From Gracilimonas sp040877545 (GTDB lineage Bacteria > Bacteroidota > Rhodothermia > Balneolales > Balneolaceae): a stretch of DNA of 64,000 nucleotides. Location: contig JBBDNN010000064.1 of NCBI GenBank assembly GCA_040877545.1, forward strand, positions 1 through 64,000, written 5' to 3'. The notes under the pieces were generated by a model. The model was given only the letters and a program-made list of their open reading frames with translations, searched no databases and was not told the DNA's origin. Each line of letters begins with the position of its first letter. Positions within the stretch are counted from its first letter, which is position 1. A program made the position numbers and the translations under genes. Of the stretch, positions 54,770 through 62,766 are shown one piece after another.

Positions 54770-55171
54770 TTATGGAGTAAATTCTTTAGGATGGATAGCA
54801 ATGTCAGGAAATTCACGAACAATCTTTTTGTCGAATGTTACTAATGGTACATTTAAATCGTCAGCCAATGCTACGAATTCACCATCGTATGCCGAACACG
54901 ATGAATCTGAAACAAGACTCATAACCTGTGTTGAGTTTACTTCGAATTCATTGGCATCCATTAATTGCTCGGCTTCTTCTATTGCCTGCAAGACAACCGA
55001 TAATTCTAAAATACCCTTCCGGAGATATATCGATAATACATTTCTGAATTCAGATCTCCAGAGAAGAGGGGCAACCCAATCATCATCTTTCTTGAGTACC
55101 TTATAAACCCATTCATCCATATCGTTTGGTACCCACATGCTGGCAATCACATTAGTATCGACGACAATCAT
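54770..55171 (-). CDS. VapC-like PIN-domain toxin (cassette gene)
   Basis: PIN nuclease: MIVVDTNVIASM (D5), LLWRSEFRNVL (E, about 41), SCSAYDGEFVALADDL (D, about 94) and LVTFDKKIVREF (D, about 114) give the four acidic residues. 133 residues. Overlaps its antitoxin gene by four bases. Ends 13 bases before attC-like site 3. Confidence 0.88.
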   Translation of the reverse strand: MIVVDTNVIASMWVPNDMDEWVYKVLKKDDDWVAPLLWRSEFRNVLSIYLRKGILELSVVLQAIEEAEQLMDANEFEVNSTQVMSLVSDSSCSAYDGEFVALADDLNVPLVTFDKKIVREFPDIAIHPKEFTP

Positions 55172-55410
55172 GGACGCCCTTGATCAATGGCTTGTTGAAT
55201 TTCTTCTATAGAAAGAGTGCCTTTCGCTTTTTGTTTAAGTTTTTTGGCACGAGTTATAACTTGATCAGGATCTCGACGATTACTTTGGACTAACTTTTTC
55301 AAATAAACAATCACTTCACTGTTAATACTTCGGTGATGAAGTTCAGCCTGTTTTTTTATTTTAGCATAAACTTTGTCGGGTATATCCCGGATTGTGATAT
55401 TTGTTGCCAT
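55168..55410 (-). CDS. VapB/FitA-like ribbon-helix-helix antitoxin
   Basis: 80 residues; NITIRDIPDKVYAKIKKQAELHHRSINSEVIVYLKKLV (about 4-41) is an Arc-type RHH. The tail wraps the PIN toxin. ATGA overlap (55168-55171) with vapC. Confidence 0.85.
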   Translation of the reverse strand: MATNITIRDIPDKVYAKIKKQAELHHRSINSEVIVYLKKLVQSNRRDPDQVITRAKKLKQKAKGTLSIEEIQQAIDQGRP

Positions 55411-55477
55411 AGCAAGTGGATTTAATTTGGTATCAAAATAAAACTATACAGAAAAGACGATTAGTGCAACTAAAGCA

Positions 55478-55599
55478 GTATAACGACACAGCGTTTAAGC
55501 GGCGTGGAGATTATGAGTTTATAAACGGCGAAAAAAATTAAAACAAGCAACGCTGGAAATCGAAGCCCCGTCCGCGCCCCAGTTGATGCGCCTTATTAT
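55478..55599 (-). repeat. attC-like site 4 (after the HTH antitoxin)
   Basis: Minus strand: AATAAGGCGCATCAACTGGG at the start and TAAACGCTGTGTCGTTATAC at the end (R' GTTATAC). Core CGTTGCTTGTTTTAA, CGCCGTTTATAAACTCATAA, TCTCCACGCCGC. Confidence 0.65.
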
Positions 55600-55608
55600 G
55601 TTTTGAAT

Positions 55609-55848
55609 TTACTGGATTTCGAGCTTTGCTTTCTTACCTAACGCCTTAGCATATTTGGAAAATGTAGAAAGCTTGATGTCTTCGGCATGATTCTCCATTC
55701 GGGAAATAACAGACTTTGTTGTACTCAGTTTCTCTGCAACATCAGCCTGAGTTGCTCCCATATTTTCTCGAGCCTGACGGAGAATTACTCCGATTTTGAA
55801 ATTGAGATATCCTTCCTCAAAATTCTCTGCAAACCCAGGGCTTTCCAC
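55609..55848 (-). CDS. HTH antitoxin whose toxin is broken (cassette gene)
   Basis: XRE/HigA-like: LNFKIGVILRQARENMGATQADVAEKLSTTKSVISRMENHAEDIKLSTFSKYAKALGKKAKLEIQ. Start GTG at 55848; relatives have about 15 more N-terminal residues and the frame (LEIFIDQKK) stays open for 18 codons before it, but without ATG. Followed by attC-like site 4. Confidence 0.78.
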   Translation of the reverse strand: MESPGFAENFEEGYLNFKIGVILRQARENMGATQADVAEKLSTTKSVISRMENHAEDIKLSTFSKYAKALGKKAKLEIQ

Positions 55849-55871
55849 TTTCTTTTGATCGATAAAAATTT

Positions 55872-55982
55872 CTAAATCATCTTTACTTTTTGTTTTCTCC
55901 TCTGGTAATAATCACGATTTCGTTCTTCGGCAGTTTCTATTTCCTGTTTAGGGACTTTATTCGTTATTTCGGTCTTGATTTG
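55872..55982 (-). pseudogene. C-terminal stub of a RelE/HigB toxin
   Basis: Minus-strand frame ending at 55872 reads TNKVPKQEIETAEERNRDYYQRRKQK, the tail typical of phage-Gp49-like toxins, and overlaps the start of the antitoxin frame as in intact pairs. All upstream parts are replaced by the cupin gene end. The catalytic half is gone. Confidence 0.6.
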
Positions 55983-56593
55983 TCGTCATAGGGTGTCACA
56001 CCAAACAGTCGGGCATATGGTTTTATTATTTTTTTTATCAAATTAAAAAATGCCGGGGGTGTCCCCAAAATAGCGCTGTCAAATAATTCGTCAAGCACAC
56101 AAATTTTCGCAAACATTTTTAAACTTAGTCCACCATCGGATTTCATAAGTGGATATAGCTGTGCAAGTGAATAAGCAAATTCAGCTGGAACATAATCATC
56201 GTTCTTTTCCGAACGAACAATAACCACCTCGTTAGTTTCATTATACATTCTATGATAAATTCCCCTTTTAAAACATAGTCTATCTCCCTGATTTAGTTTG
56301 CTGATATGTCCACCAACTTTTATTGTAAGCGTGCCTTTAATTACAGTTGCATGTTCATCAAGATTAGTGTGCAAATGTTCAGGTGGTCCTATCGCATTGG
56401 GATTAAACTTTAATTCACAATAAACTTTATTTCCGTCTTGTCGGATGAAGGTTTGTGTGACCCCTTCAGCTTTACTTATAAACGTCTGACCAGGCAAAAA
56501 ATAATTGTCCAATAATGGACGCTTGAAGGGAAATGAAAGGTTGTATAAAACGGGCAGAAGTAACAGTCCGATAATGATTAATGTTACTGTCAT
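55964..56593 (-). CDS. Membrane-anchored cupin protein (cassette gene)
   Basis: N-terminal span (about 2-20), cupin core GPPEHLHTNLDEHATVIKGTLTIKVGGHISKLNQGDRLCFKRGIYHRM (about 69-116; H-x-H, E/H ligands) and a helical tail. The last few codons (DDKSRPK) run into the broken toxin DNA, so the natural C-terminus may have been changed. No attC-like site follows it. 209 residues. Confidence 0.78.
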   Translation of the reverse strand: MTVTLIIIGLLLLPVLYNLSFPFKRPLLDNYFLPGQTFISKAEGVTQTFIRQDGNKVYCELKFNPNAIGPPEHLHTNLDEHATVIKGTLTIKVGGHISKLNQGDRLCFKRGIYHRMYNETNEVVIVRSEKNDDYVPAEFAYSLAQLYPLMKSDGGLSLKMFAKICVLDELFDSAILGTPPAFFNLIKKIIKPYARLFGVTPYDDKSRPK

Positions 56594-56644
56594 AGTATGA
56601 AGAATTATTATTAAAGCTTATGATGGCGATCGCTCAAAAATTAC

Positions 56645-56669
56645 CACTAACACCGGGCATATCACTAAC
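56645..56669 (-). repeat. Partial attC-like end upstream of the cupin gene
   Basis: Minus strand: GTTAGTGATATGCCCGGTGTTAGTG, with two GTTAGTG boxes 18 bases apart, like the L'-R' end of site 1 (CGCCGGGTGTTATA). The rest of the site is missing. The 328-base gap 56594-56921 holds this, site 5 and nothing else I recognise. Confidence 0.4.
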
Positions 56670-56792
56670 GTAGTTCAGGCATCCTCGCTTCGTACGTAAT
56701 TATTATTCATGTTATTATAGACATAAGTTTATATAAAAGTTTGAATATCAACTTACGCTCAAAAGATTTCTAAGTTTTTGATATTATATTAG

Positions 56793-56915
56793 CCATAAGG
56801 GACCCTGCGTTTAATCCCAAAGGGACAGGCGGGCGCGGAGATTATGAGTTAATTAACGGCTAACCTGCCCACTGTAGCCTTTGGTGAAGGTGGGAATTTC
56901 TAAACAAGCAACACC
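56793..56915 (-). repeat. attC-like site 5, end boxes eroded
   Basis: Centre fully conserved (GTTGCTTGTTTAGAAATT, AGCCGTTAATTAACTCATAA, CCGCGCCCGCCTGTCCC) but the R' box reads CTTATGG and the R'' box is lost at the neighbouring gene. Contains the nested hairpin GTAGCCTTTGGTGAAG, as in site 1. Probably no longer recombines. Confidence 0.55.
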
Positions 56916-56921
56916 GGCTTT

Positions 56922-57434
56922 TCAAATTTTACTTGCTTTGAGATCTTTCTTAAGGCTGGAAATTTTGAGTCTCTTATTTATTAATAAATATTTGATATCA
57001 AATCTATTGTCTACCATAAGTTGCCGGTGGTAATAATTGATATGCTCTAAAATGCCAAAGATATTTGCAAAAATGGCCCAAAAAATAAAATTCTCTTCTA
57101 ATAAGGTCCAGCCATTTAAATAAAATTGAACGAGTAGCATTAAAGGGATAATGGCAATCATAGTCATATTTAATTTTTCAGAGAATCTGAAAAACAGTAG
57201 TGCTTTTTCCTGATTAACAAACTTTCCTTTCATCGCGTCTAATTTCAACTTCCAATAATACTGTCCCTGAAAAAGGATGATTACCATCAGTAATAGACCG
57301 TAAATCAAAAAAACTATATCAGAAAAAGAATATTCAAGTATTAACCAAACTGCAATCCCAGAAAAGAGAAATACATTAAATAGCTCTGTGGGATAATACC
57401 AGCTCAATCGTCTAATTAATCTTTTTTTGCTCAC
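56922..57434 (-). CDS. Four-span membrane protein, unknown (cassette gene)
   Basis: About four hydrophobic spans (near 18-36, 40-56, 92-110, 118-134), basic ends. No known motif. 170 residues. Followed at once by attC-like site 5. Confidence 0.6.
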   Translation of the reverse strand: MSKKRLIRRLSWYYPTELFNVFLFSGIAVWLILEYSFSDIVFLIYGLLLMVIILFQGQYYWKLKLDAMKGKFVNQEKALLFFRFSEKLNMTMIAIIPLMLLVQFYLNGWTLLEENFIFWAIFANIFGILEHINYYHRQLMVDNRFDIKYLLINKRLKISSLKKDLKASKI

Positions 57435-57480
57435 ATTTCCCTATTTAAATATGTATCTCGGTTTTATGGTTTTTGCAGGT

Positions 57481-57597
57481 GCAATCAGCAGGTTAATAAA
57501 CGGCTAAAAATTCAAGATTAGCAACTCAGATTCCGTTGCCTTCCGATGTCTGTCCCGATAGATATCGCGGATTCCCAGTTTATGCGTTTGCTATACC
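57481..57597 (-). repeat. attC-like site 6, 3' end missing
   Basis: Minus strand starts GTATAGCAAACGCATAAACT, R'' box with one change (TATAGC for TATAAC), overlapping the stop codon of the preceding gene. Centre GTTGCTAATCTTGAA, AGCCGTTTATTAACC. The CCGCGCCCG and R' end is gone. Confidence 0.5.
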
Positions 57598-58013
57598 AAC
57601 AATGATATAATTAATGAACTTATAGAAATTACTAAAGATACAAGAGCTATATTTGTAGCAATCCAAAACTTCTTGCTTTCTTTTCTTAAATCTGCTAAAA
57701 CAGACGCAGCTAATGGAAAATTAATGCAGTGTTTATCATTTCCTACCACCATTGCAAAAAAATGAACTAAAGAATTGTCATCTTTTCTGTAACCATATTT
57801 TTTATCTAAATGATAGTATAGACGTCCGAATATTATATCACCATTAACATCCAAAGTCTTTGCAATCGCATCTATTTCAATTGGAACATAAATTTTTGAG
57901 CTCCTTGAGGGATTATCTTTAGAAAATCTCACAAATTTGTCATAATACTGGCCATAAATTTCATCCAATATCTTCAAATCTGTTGGTATTTTTTTTCTAT
58001 TAATATTTCTCAT
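57591..58013 (-). CDS. Unknown protein with C-terminal membrane anchor
   Basis: 140 residues. Soluble N-terminal part (KFVRFSKDNPSRSSKIYVPIEIDAIAK) and one C-terminal span (about 114-138, IATNIALVSLVISISSLIISLLV). Its TAG stop lies in the R'' box of attC-like site 6. One base separates it from the upstream lipoprotein gene, a two-gene cassette. Confidence 0.6.
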   Translation of the reverse strand: MRNINRKKIPTDLKILDEIYGQYYDKFVRFSKDNPSRSSKIYVPIEIDAIAKTLDVNGDIIFGRLYYHLDKKYGYRKDDNSLVHFFAMVVGNDKHCINFPLAASVLADLRKESKKFWIATNIALVSLVISISSLIISLLV

Positions 58014-58014
58014 T

Positions 58015-58473
58015 TTAGTTTCTTGCGTAGCTAATCTCTTGGTGAGGATAAGAGGATACTATTTCATGCATCTTTTCCCACATCAGCTTAACATTACTTC
58101 CTAAACTTTTCTTGTTTTCTACTTCAAAGTCAGTTCCAATTCCCATGTTGCCATTTCCAGTAACTTGAATTGTGGTCTTATATCTTGAACTAATCGAAAT
58201 ATTCATCGAAAAAGCATAGCTATTAAGAGCATTACCATAGTCCTGAATATCTGTTTTGATTATCATCAAATCTTTATCAGTATTCTCAAATCCAAAGCCA
58301 TAATCAGAGAGATGTTGAGCAAAATGCTGATAAGCTTCTTCAGCAGTCTCCTCTACATTTAATAAAATTTTATCTGCTCCATCAATCATTTCATTTGTAG
58401 GGCCAGCAGGAGGTAGTGTTGTAGCACAACTGATTAAAAGTAGTGGAAGTAAAATGAGAAATAATTTTTTCAT
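58015..58473 (-). CDS. Small lipoprotein, unknown (cassette gene)
   Basis: Lipobox LLPLLLISCA (Cys at about 16). Then a compact alpha/beta region (EAYQHFAQHLSDYGFGFENTDKDLMIIKTDIQDYG). 152 residues. Same cassette as the following anchored protein. Confidence 0.65.
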   Translation of the reverse strand: MKKLFLILLPLLLISCATTLPPAGPTNEMIDGADKILLNVEETAEEAYQHFAQHLSDYGFGFENTDKDLMIIKTDIQDYGNALNSYAFSMNISISSRYKTTIQVTGNGNMGIGTDFEVENKKSLGSNVKLMWEKMHEIVSSYPHQEISYARN

Positions 58474-58605
58474 AATTTTTAGTCTTATTGTTGTTTGTCT
58501 TTACCCACAGAGCCTATTTTTACGGATTTGTTTTTAGAAGAAAAGCTTTCTTTTCTTGAAAATCGAATAAATAAGTTCTGTCAAAATCTGAAATGTACTG
58601 TTCTT

Positions 58606-59271
58606 TCAAAGCACTTCCTGAAACGTCAAACCATGTTGATGGTAAGAATCCATAAACAACGATGAGCAACCAAATTCATCACATTTTATTCTGTAATTAC
58701 TGACCTTCTGATTTTTCCTGTTAATGCTTTCCTGAATAAAATTAAATGGGATTTCTGGAATAGCACCACCTAAACTTACAGGTGCCCATCCTGATTTCTC
58801 CCTATTCTCAAATCTGATAACTGTTATAGAAGTTATCTCTTTCGGCAGTGGATCATCGGCTTCCCAAGTTTGTCTTATTTTAATCGTTTCATTCTGTTCG
58901 GGAATATTATTTTTAACTCTCTGAACTAAAGCCTTTGCAATAGAATCTATCTGACGTTTTGAAAATTGAGTTCCTATAGAAAAACTTACCCAAACAACCA
59001 CAGGCTCATTGTTTGAACTGTCAAAAAGCCTTTTGGATTTATTTAAAATTTGAAAAATGTAGTTTTCCTCCGCCTGCATTGTAGTTCCATTCTTCCGAGG
59101 TTCATGGAACACTTCAGTATGCTCGATTCCTACTATTTTGTTGGATGTCGAAATTGGAAAATCTGGATGTTCTTTATCTTTAGGGATTTCACCCTCAGGG
59201 AAGTCTGGTATAGATTCCTTGAAGGCCAACAAATGAGCCAATTCTTGATTTTTTTGTTCTTTGCGCGACAT
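58606..59271 (-). CDS. Unknown protein, rightmost gene of the array
   Basis: 221 residues, charged, with PDFPEGEIPKDKEHPDFPISTSNKI near the start and RALVQR-like helix further on; I recognise no family. The DNA on either side (58474-58605 and 59272-59382) shows no attC-like repeat. Low-GC like its neighbours. Confidence 0.6.
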   Translation of the reverse strand: MSRKEQKNQELAHLLAFKESIPDFPEGEIPKDKEHPDFPISTSNKIVGIEHTEVFHEPRKNGTTMQAEENYIFQILNKSKRLFDSSNNEPVVVWVSFSIGTQFSKRQIDSIAKALVQRVKNNIPEQNETIKIRQTWEADDPLPKEITSITVIRFENREKSGWAPVSLGGAIPEIPFNFIQESINRKNQKVSNYRIKCDEFGCSSLFMDSYHQHGLTFQEVL

Positions 59272-59382
59272 AAGCTTATGGGTAAAACATATTAATGATG
59301 AGCATTTTCATCCCCCGTAAATGTATATAATTCAGCTGTAAATGCCTCATTCACAGAAATAACTATTCACCCCAAAAATAAC

Positions 59383-59412
59383 AAAACCCCGCCCTTTTGG
59401 GGACGGGGTTTT
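59383..59412 (-). terminator. rnpB terminator
   Basis: AAAACCCCG (59383-59391) and CGGGGTTTT (59404-59412) form a GC-rich stem, with GCCCTTTTGGGGAC between, 10 bases after the RNA's 3' helix. On the minus strand the transcript ends in AAAACCCCGTCC...GGGGTTTT. Confidence 0.75.
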
Positions 59413-59419
59413 CATGTAA

Positions 59420-59803
59420 TTAGCAGGAAAGCCTGTAAGCCGGATTTTGTTCCTCCACCTTTCGGCAGATTCGGTAATCATTTATCTGGTGCGTTCCACC
59501 CGATGGCGTGGCGACAAGCGGCACATACCATCTGCATGAACTTGCACCCCGTAAGGTTTGCACTGCCTCCTCGGTCGCCCTCGGAGCGGTGAGCTCTTAC
59601 CTCACCTTTTCACCTTTTCCCTCACGATAAATCGCAAGGGTAGTTTGTTTTCTGTTGCACTTTCTGTCATGACGGGATTTCTCCCGCCAAGCCTCCCCTT
59701 CGCCGGCTTAAGCCGAATCGGGGAGCACGGTGCTTGTTGGTGTCCGGACTTTCCTCCCCGCACATAAATTTATGTGCGGAGCGATTACCCGGCTTTCCTG
59801 CGT
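59420..59803 (-). ncRNA. rnpB: RNase P RNA (bacterial class A)
   Basis: Ribozyme that trims tRNA 5' ends. Read on the minus strand, the P1 helix is GCAGGAAAGCC (5', 59792-59802) with GGCTTTCCTGC (3', 59423-59433). The conserved CR-I GAGGAAAGTCCGGACACC starts at about 59758, and CR-V ACAAAATCCGGCTTAC near 59438-59453. GGGGTGCAAGTTCATGCAG and CACCGCTCCGAGGGCGACC add to the core. About 384 bases, normal size. A TATCTTTA box lies just upstream and a terminator just downstream. Confidence 0.93.
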
Positions 59804-59804
59804 G

Positions 59805-59812
59805 TAAAGATA
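59805..59812 (-). promoter_or_regulatory. rnpB promoter box
   Basis: TATCTTTA (minus strand) fits the Bacteroidota -7 element and ends three to four bases before the first base of P1. Confidence 0.5.
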
Positions 59813-59869
59813 AGAAATTTATCGCTGAATTAATTTGGACGAGGGAGGGGGTGATTTCAACCTTACCCC

Positions 59870-59938
59870 AACTTTTCCAAAGATGTCAAGGGTTAGGAAG
59901 AAGGAGATTGCCGGTAATAACTTTGGAAAAGTTATTAC
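59870..59938. promoter_or_regulatory. Mutually exclusive hairpins upstream of rnpB
   Basis: AACTTTTCCAAAG (59870-59882) pairs perfectly with CTTTGGAAAAGTT (59921-59933). The second arm also belongs to a perfect 10-base hairpin, GTAATAACTT-TGGAA-AAGTTATTAC (59914-59938). The two structures cannot form together. Located in the 209-base gap between the coiled-coil gene and rnpB; no other content was seen in that gap. Confidence 0.45.
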
Positions 59939-60012
59939 ATGCCACGGCAGGAAGAATCGATTTCCACCTCCAGCTTTTATAAAACTTTCAGTGTAGGGAA
60001 AAAAGATTGTTA

Positions 60013-60747
60013 TTAGATAGTAAGATCTTCTTTGGCTTTATCGAAGAAAGACTGATCCACTACAATTCGCCCGCTGCTTTCATCCACAATGATTTTATTC
60101 TTTCGTCGCACTTCAACCTGTACCTGTGGCGGAAGAGCCATTCCAAGAGCGGCGCCGCGATCCATTGCCACAACAGCCATTCCGTTATTGAGGCCTTCGC
60201 GCAAACGTTTATAACTTCTCATATAGCGATCATCAATTTCTTTTTCAACTTTTTTCCGCTTTTTTAGCAAGGCTTCTTCTTCATCTTCAGTTGATTTTAC
60301 CACCGTTTTAAGGCTGCCGCTTTTTTCTTCGAAATCTGCTTTTGCTTCCTCAAGATTAGCCCTGGCAACTTCAAGTTCAGGAACTATTTCTTCTTTTCGT
60401 TTCTCGATTTCCTGCAGGCGAGATTGCGCGTTTTCGATTACCTGTTTTTGAGCCTCAATTTCTTTAGTGAGGGCATCATATTCACGGTTATTACGAACGC
60501 TTAGCTGCTGATCTTCATACTTCTCTATTTTCTCTTCCGAGCTTTTTAGATCCAGTTTCAGTTTATCATATTCTACCGTAAGATTTGTCTCTTCTTGCTC
60601 TAGTTTTTCGAGCTTGGCCTCTTTACGAGCTATATCGGTTTCAATATCAAGAACCTCTTCGGGAAGATCGCCGCGCAATTGCTTCAGTTCATCTATGCGG
60701 CTGTCAATATATTGTAGGTTTGCTAGTTTTTGGAGTACTTCTTTCAT
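60013..60747 (-). CDS. CT398-like coiled-coil protein lacking its zinc ribbon
   Basis: Long helical hairpin (about residues 1-190) as in CT398/HP0958-type proteins. The C-terminal domain normally has a C4 zinc ribbon (CxxC...CxxC). Here it reads DRGAALGMALPPQVQVEVRRKNKIIVDESSGRIVVD, keeping the flanking LPPQ and GRI(L/V) residues while all four cysteines are absent. ATG 60747 chosen (frame opens at 60804). Ten bases after the Nif3-family gene, so co-transcribed with it. Relatives link to flagellar or secretion regulation; role here unknown. Confidence 0.82.
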   Translation of the reverse strand: MKEVLQKLANLQYIDSRIDELKQLRGDLPEEVLDIETDIARKEAKLEKLEQEETNLTVEYDKLKLDLKSSEEKIEKYEDQQLSVRNNREYDALTKEIEAQKQVIENAQSRLQEIEKRKEEIVPELEVARANLEEAKADFEEKSGSLKTVVKSTEDEEEALLKKRKKVEKEIDDRYMRSYKRLREGLNNGMAVVAMDRGAALGMALPPQVQVEVRRKNKIIVDESSGRIVVDQSFFDKAKEDLTI

Positions 60748-60757
60748 GGAGTGAGAT

Positions 60758-61819
60758 TCAACTTTGTTGAATAGTTTTTGGTTCAGTATTCGATACATAA
60801 ACATGCATCGGGTTGGTTACAGTTTGGGTAACAGAAACATTTAACGCCTCAAAAGCTTCGGATAATTCATTCTTAAGTGCTTCAGCCACAGGAAATTCAC
60901 TTTCATAATGACCTACGTCTACCAGCAGAAAATTTTCTTTCTCGGTGAAGTAATCGTGATATTTAATGTCAGCGGTTACAAATGCCTGAGCGCCTGCCTG
61001 CACGGCTTTATTTTTTAAGAAAACACCGGCGCCACCGCAAACGGCCACACTCTGGATACGGTCAACCTCGCCCGAGTAGCGAATGGCTTTTACATTAAGG
61101 GCGCGGGAAACCAGGTGAAGAAATTCATTTTGGCCAATGCCATCATCGGGATAATTGCCTATAACACCCATTCCAAAATTCTGAGAAGTGGAGGCAAGAT
61201 CAGTAACCTGAAAACTCCCCTCTTTCATCATACCTTCTGTTTTTAATGCTTTTTTCAGGGCAGCTACATTTTGCTTGTCAATAATGGCTTCGAAACATTT
61301 TAGGCCATCCTCCCTGCTGTGCACTTCAAAATAATGGCCTTCTTCAGCCGAGTAATAATTTAAAAGTTTAAGTACGGCTTTACTGTCTTTGTGAGCAGTT
61401 ACCAGCCGGATTTTTCGGCTGATCGAGTAATTTTTATCCAGGAATTTGAGGTTATCGAGCCCAAGCATATTTGCAAGTACGAAAGAAACACCATCTAAGG
61501 CGGCATCTAGGTTAGTATGTGCTACCAATAAACCAATATCATTTTTAATTAGTTTATAAATGATACGTCCTTGTTCGTTGGTGGGATTAATGCTGCCGAT
61601 CTTGCTGAAGATAAGTGGGTGGTGTGCTACAATTAGCTCGCATCCTTTGCTGATGGCTTCTTCTACCACGCCATCCGTAACGTCCAGACAGGTGAGAACA
61701 GAGGTGATGGTGGCGTTAGGATCTCCAACCAGTAACCCGACATTATCATATTCCAATTTTACTTCGGTGGGAGCCCACTGATTGAGGAAAGTAGAGATAT
61801 GTCGGATTCGGGTTGACAT
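60758..61819 (-). CDS. Nif3-family dinuclear metal protein
   Basis: NIF3/DUF34/GTP cyclohydrolase I type 2-like protein; toroid hexamers in relatives. Metal residues in LIVAHHPLIF (about 63-72), LLVAHTNLDAALDGVS (about 96-111) and the C-terminal FLLVDVGHYESE (about 311-322). The middle insert (about 130-220, PII-like) is the usual one for 350-residue forms. Function still uncertain; often found beside the zinc-ribbon coiled-coil gene, as here. Confidence 0.88.
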   Translation of the reverse strand: MSTRIRHISTFLNQWAPTEVKLEYDNVGLLVGDPNATITSVLTCLDVTDGVVEEAISKGCELIVAHHPLIFSKIGSINPTNEQGRIIYKLIKNDIGLLVAHTNLDAALDGVSFVLANMLGLDNLKFLDKNYSISRKIRLVTAHKDSKAVLKLLNYYSAEEGHYFEVHSREDGLKCFEAIIDKQNVAALKKALKTEGMMKEGSFQVTDLASTSQNFGMGVIGNYPDDGIGQNEFLHLVSRALNVKAIRYSGEVDRIQSVAVCGGAGVFLKNKAVQAGAQAFVTADIKYHDYFTEKENFLLVDVGHYESEFPVAEALKNELSEAFEALNVSVTQTVTNPMHVYVSNTEPKTIQQS

Positions 61820-61967
61820 GCTATCTATCTCCTCTTTTCTTTGATCCAGACAGCCGATCCGACATTGGAACTATGTAATTTTGGAATATTAATATCAATA
61901 AATAACAATTAATGAAGTTATCATCAGAGCTTCCAAAAATAAGGCTTATCTGTGAATGATAAAAGAT

Positions 61968-61975
61968 TATCTTTG
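61968..61975 (+). promoter_or_regulatory. Promoter box upstream of the YggS-family gene
   Basis: TATCTTTG matches TAnnTTTG exactly, 37 bases before the ATG at 62012. Confidence 0.55.
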
Positions 61976-62011
61976 CGTTAATTAAATAATTTCTTCTAAA
62001 GAGTGATTTTT

Positions 62012-62716
62012 ATGAATGAAATCGATATTTGCCAAAAGCTGGAAAATATTCAGCAGAAAATTAAAGATACCTGTAAGAGGTGCGGGCGGAATCCCGAAGA
62101 AATAACTTTGGTGGCAGTGAGTAAAACAAAGCCGAAAGAAGCCATTTTAAAGGCGGTACAATGTGGACAGCTACAGTTTGGCGAAAACCGGATGCAGGAA
62201 TTAGAAGATAAAATGACGGAAATTGATAATCCTTCTATTAGCTGGCATATGATTGGAAACATTCAAAGCAACAAAATTAAATATATTGCAGAGCGGGTTA
62301 GTTGGATTCATTCTGTGGAGAAAGAAAAATACCTGAAAGAAATAGATAAGAGGGCTGAAAAATTTGAGCGCGTTATTAACGTTCTGATTCAGGTAAACAT
62401 CAGCAATGAAAAGCAAAAAGGTGGCTGTAAACCGGATGAATTAGCTGGAATCCTCGAAGCGGCTCAATCCTATAAATACATTCGAATAAAAGGCTTGATG
62501 GGAATGGCAACTTTTGTGGACGATGCTGAGGATATCCGGCCTGAATTCCGGCTTTTGAAGCAGCTGTTTTTCTCCCATCAAAAATATAATAAAGGAAGTG
62601 TGGATTTGCAGCATCTCTCCATGGGAATGACAAACGATATGGAGGTTGCCATTGAAGAGGGCGCAACCATGTTACGAATCGGAAGCGCCATTTTTGGAGC
62701 CCGTAACTATGGTTGA
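62012..62716 (+). CDS. YggS/PROSC-family PLP homeostasis protein
   Basis: Single-domain alanine-racemase-like barrel that buffers pyridoxal phosphate. The PLP lysine is in TLVAVSKTKPKEAI (K about 36), with FGENRMQELEDK, WHMIGNIQSNKIKYI and a C-terminal LSMGMTNDMEVAIEEGATMLRIGSAIFG for the phosphate loop. ATG at 62012 used rather than the GTG nine bases earlier. 235 residues. Confidence 0.93.
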   Translation: MNEIDICQKLENIQQKIKDTCKRCGRNPEEITLVAVSKTKPKEAILKAVQCGQLQFGENRMQELEDKMTEIDNPSISWHMIGNIQSNKIKYIAERVSWIHSVEKEKYLKEIDKRAEKFERVINVLIQVNISNEKQKGGCKPDELAGILEAAQSYKYIRIKGLMGMATFVDDAEDIRPEFRLLKQLFFSHQKYNKGSVDLQHLSMGMTNDMEVAIEEGATMLRIGSAIFGARNYG

Positions 62717-62766
62717 CTTGTTGCGTAGCAAATTGCACTTTTAAAAAACACAAAAAGGAGGGCATT

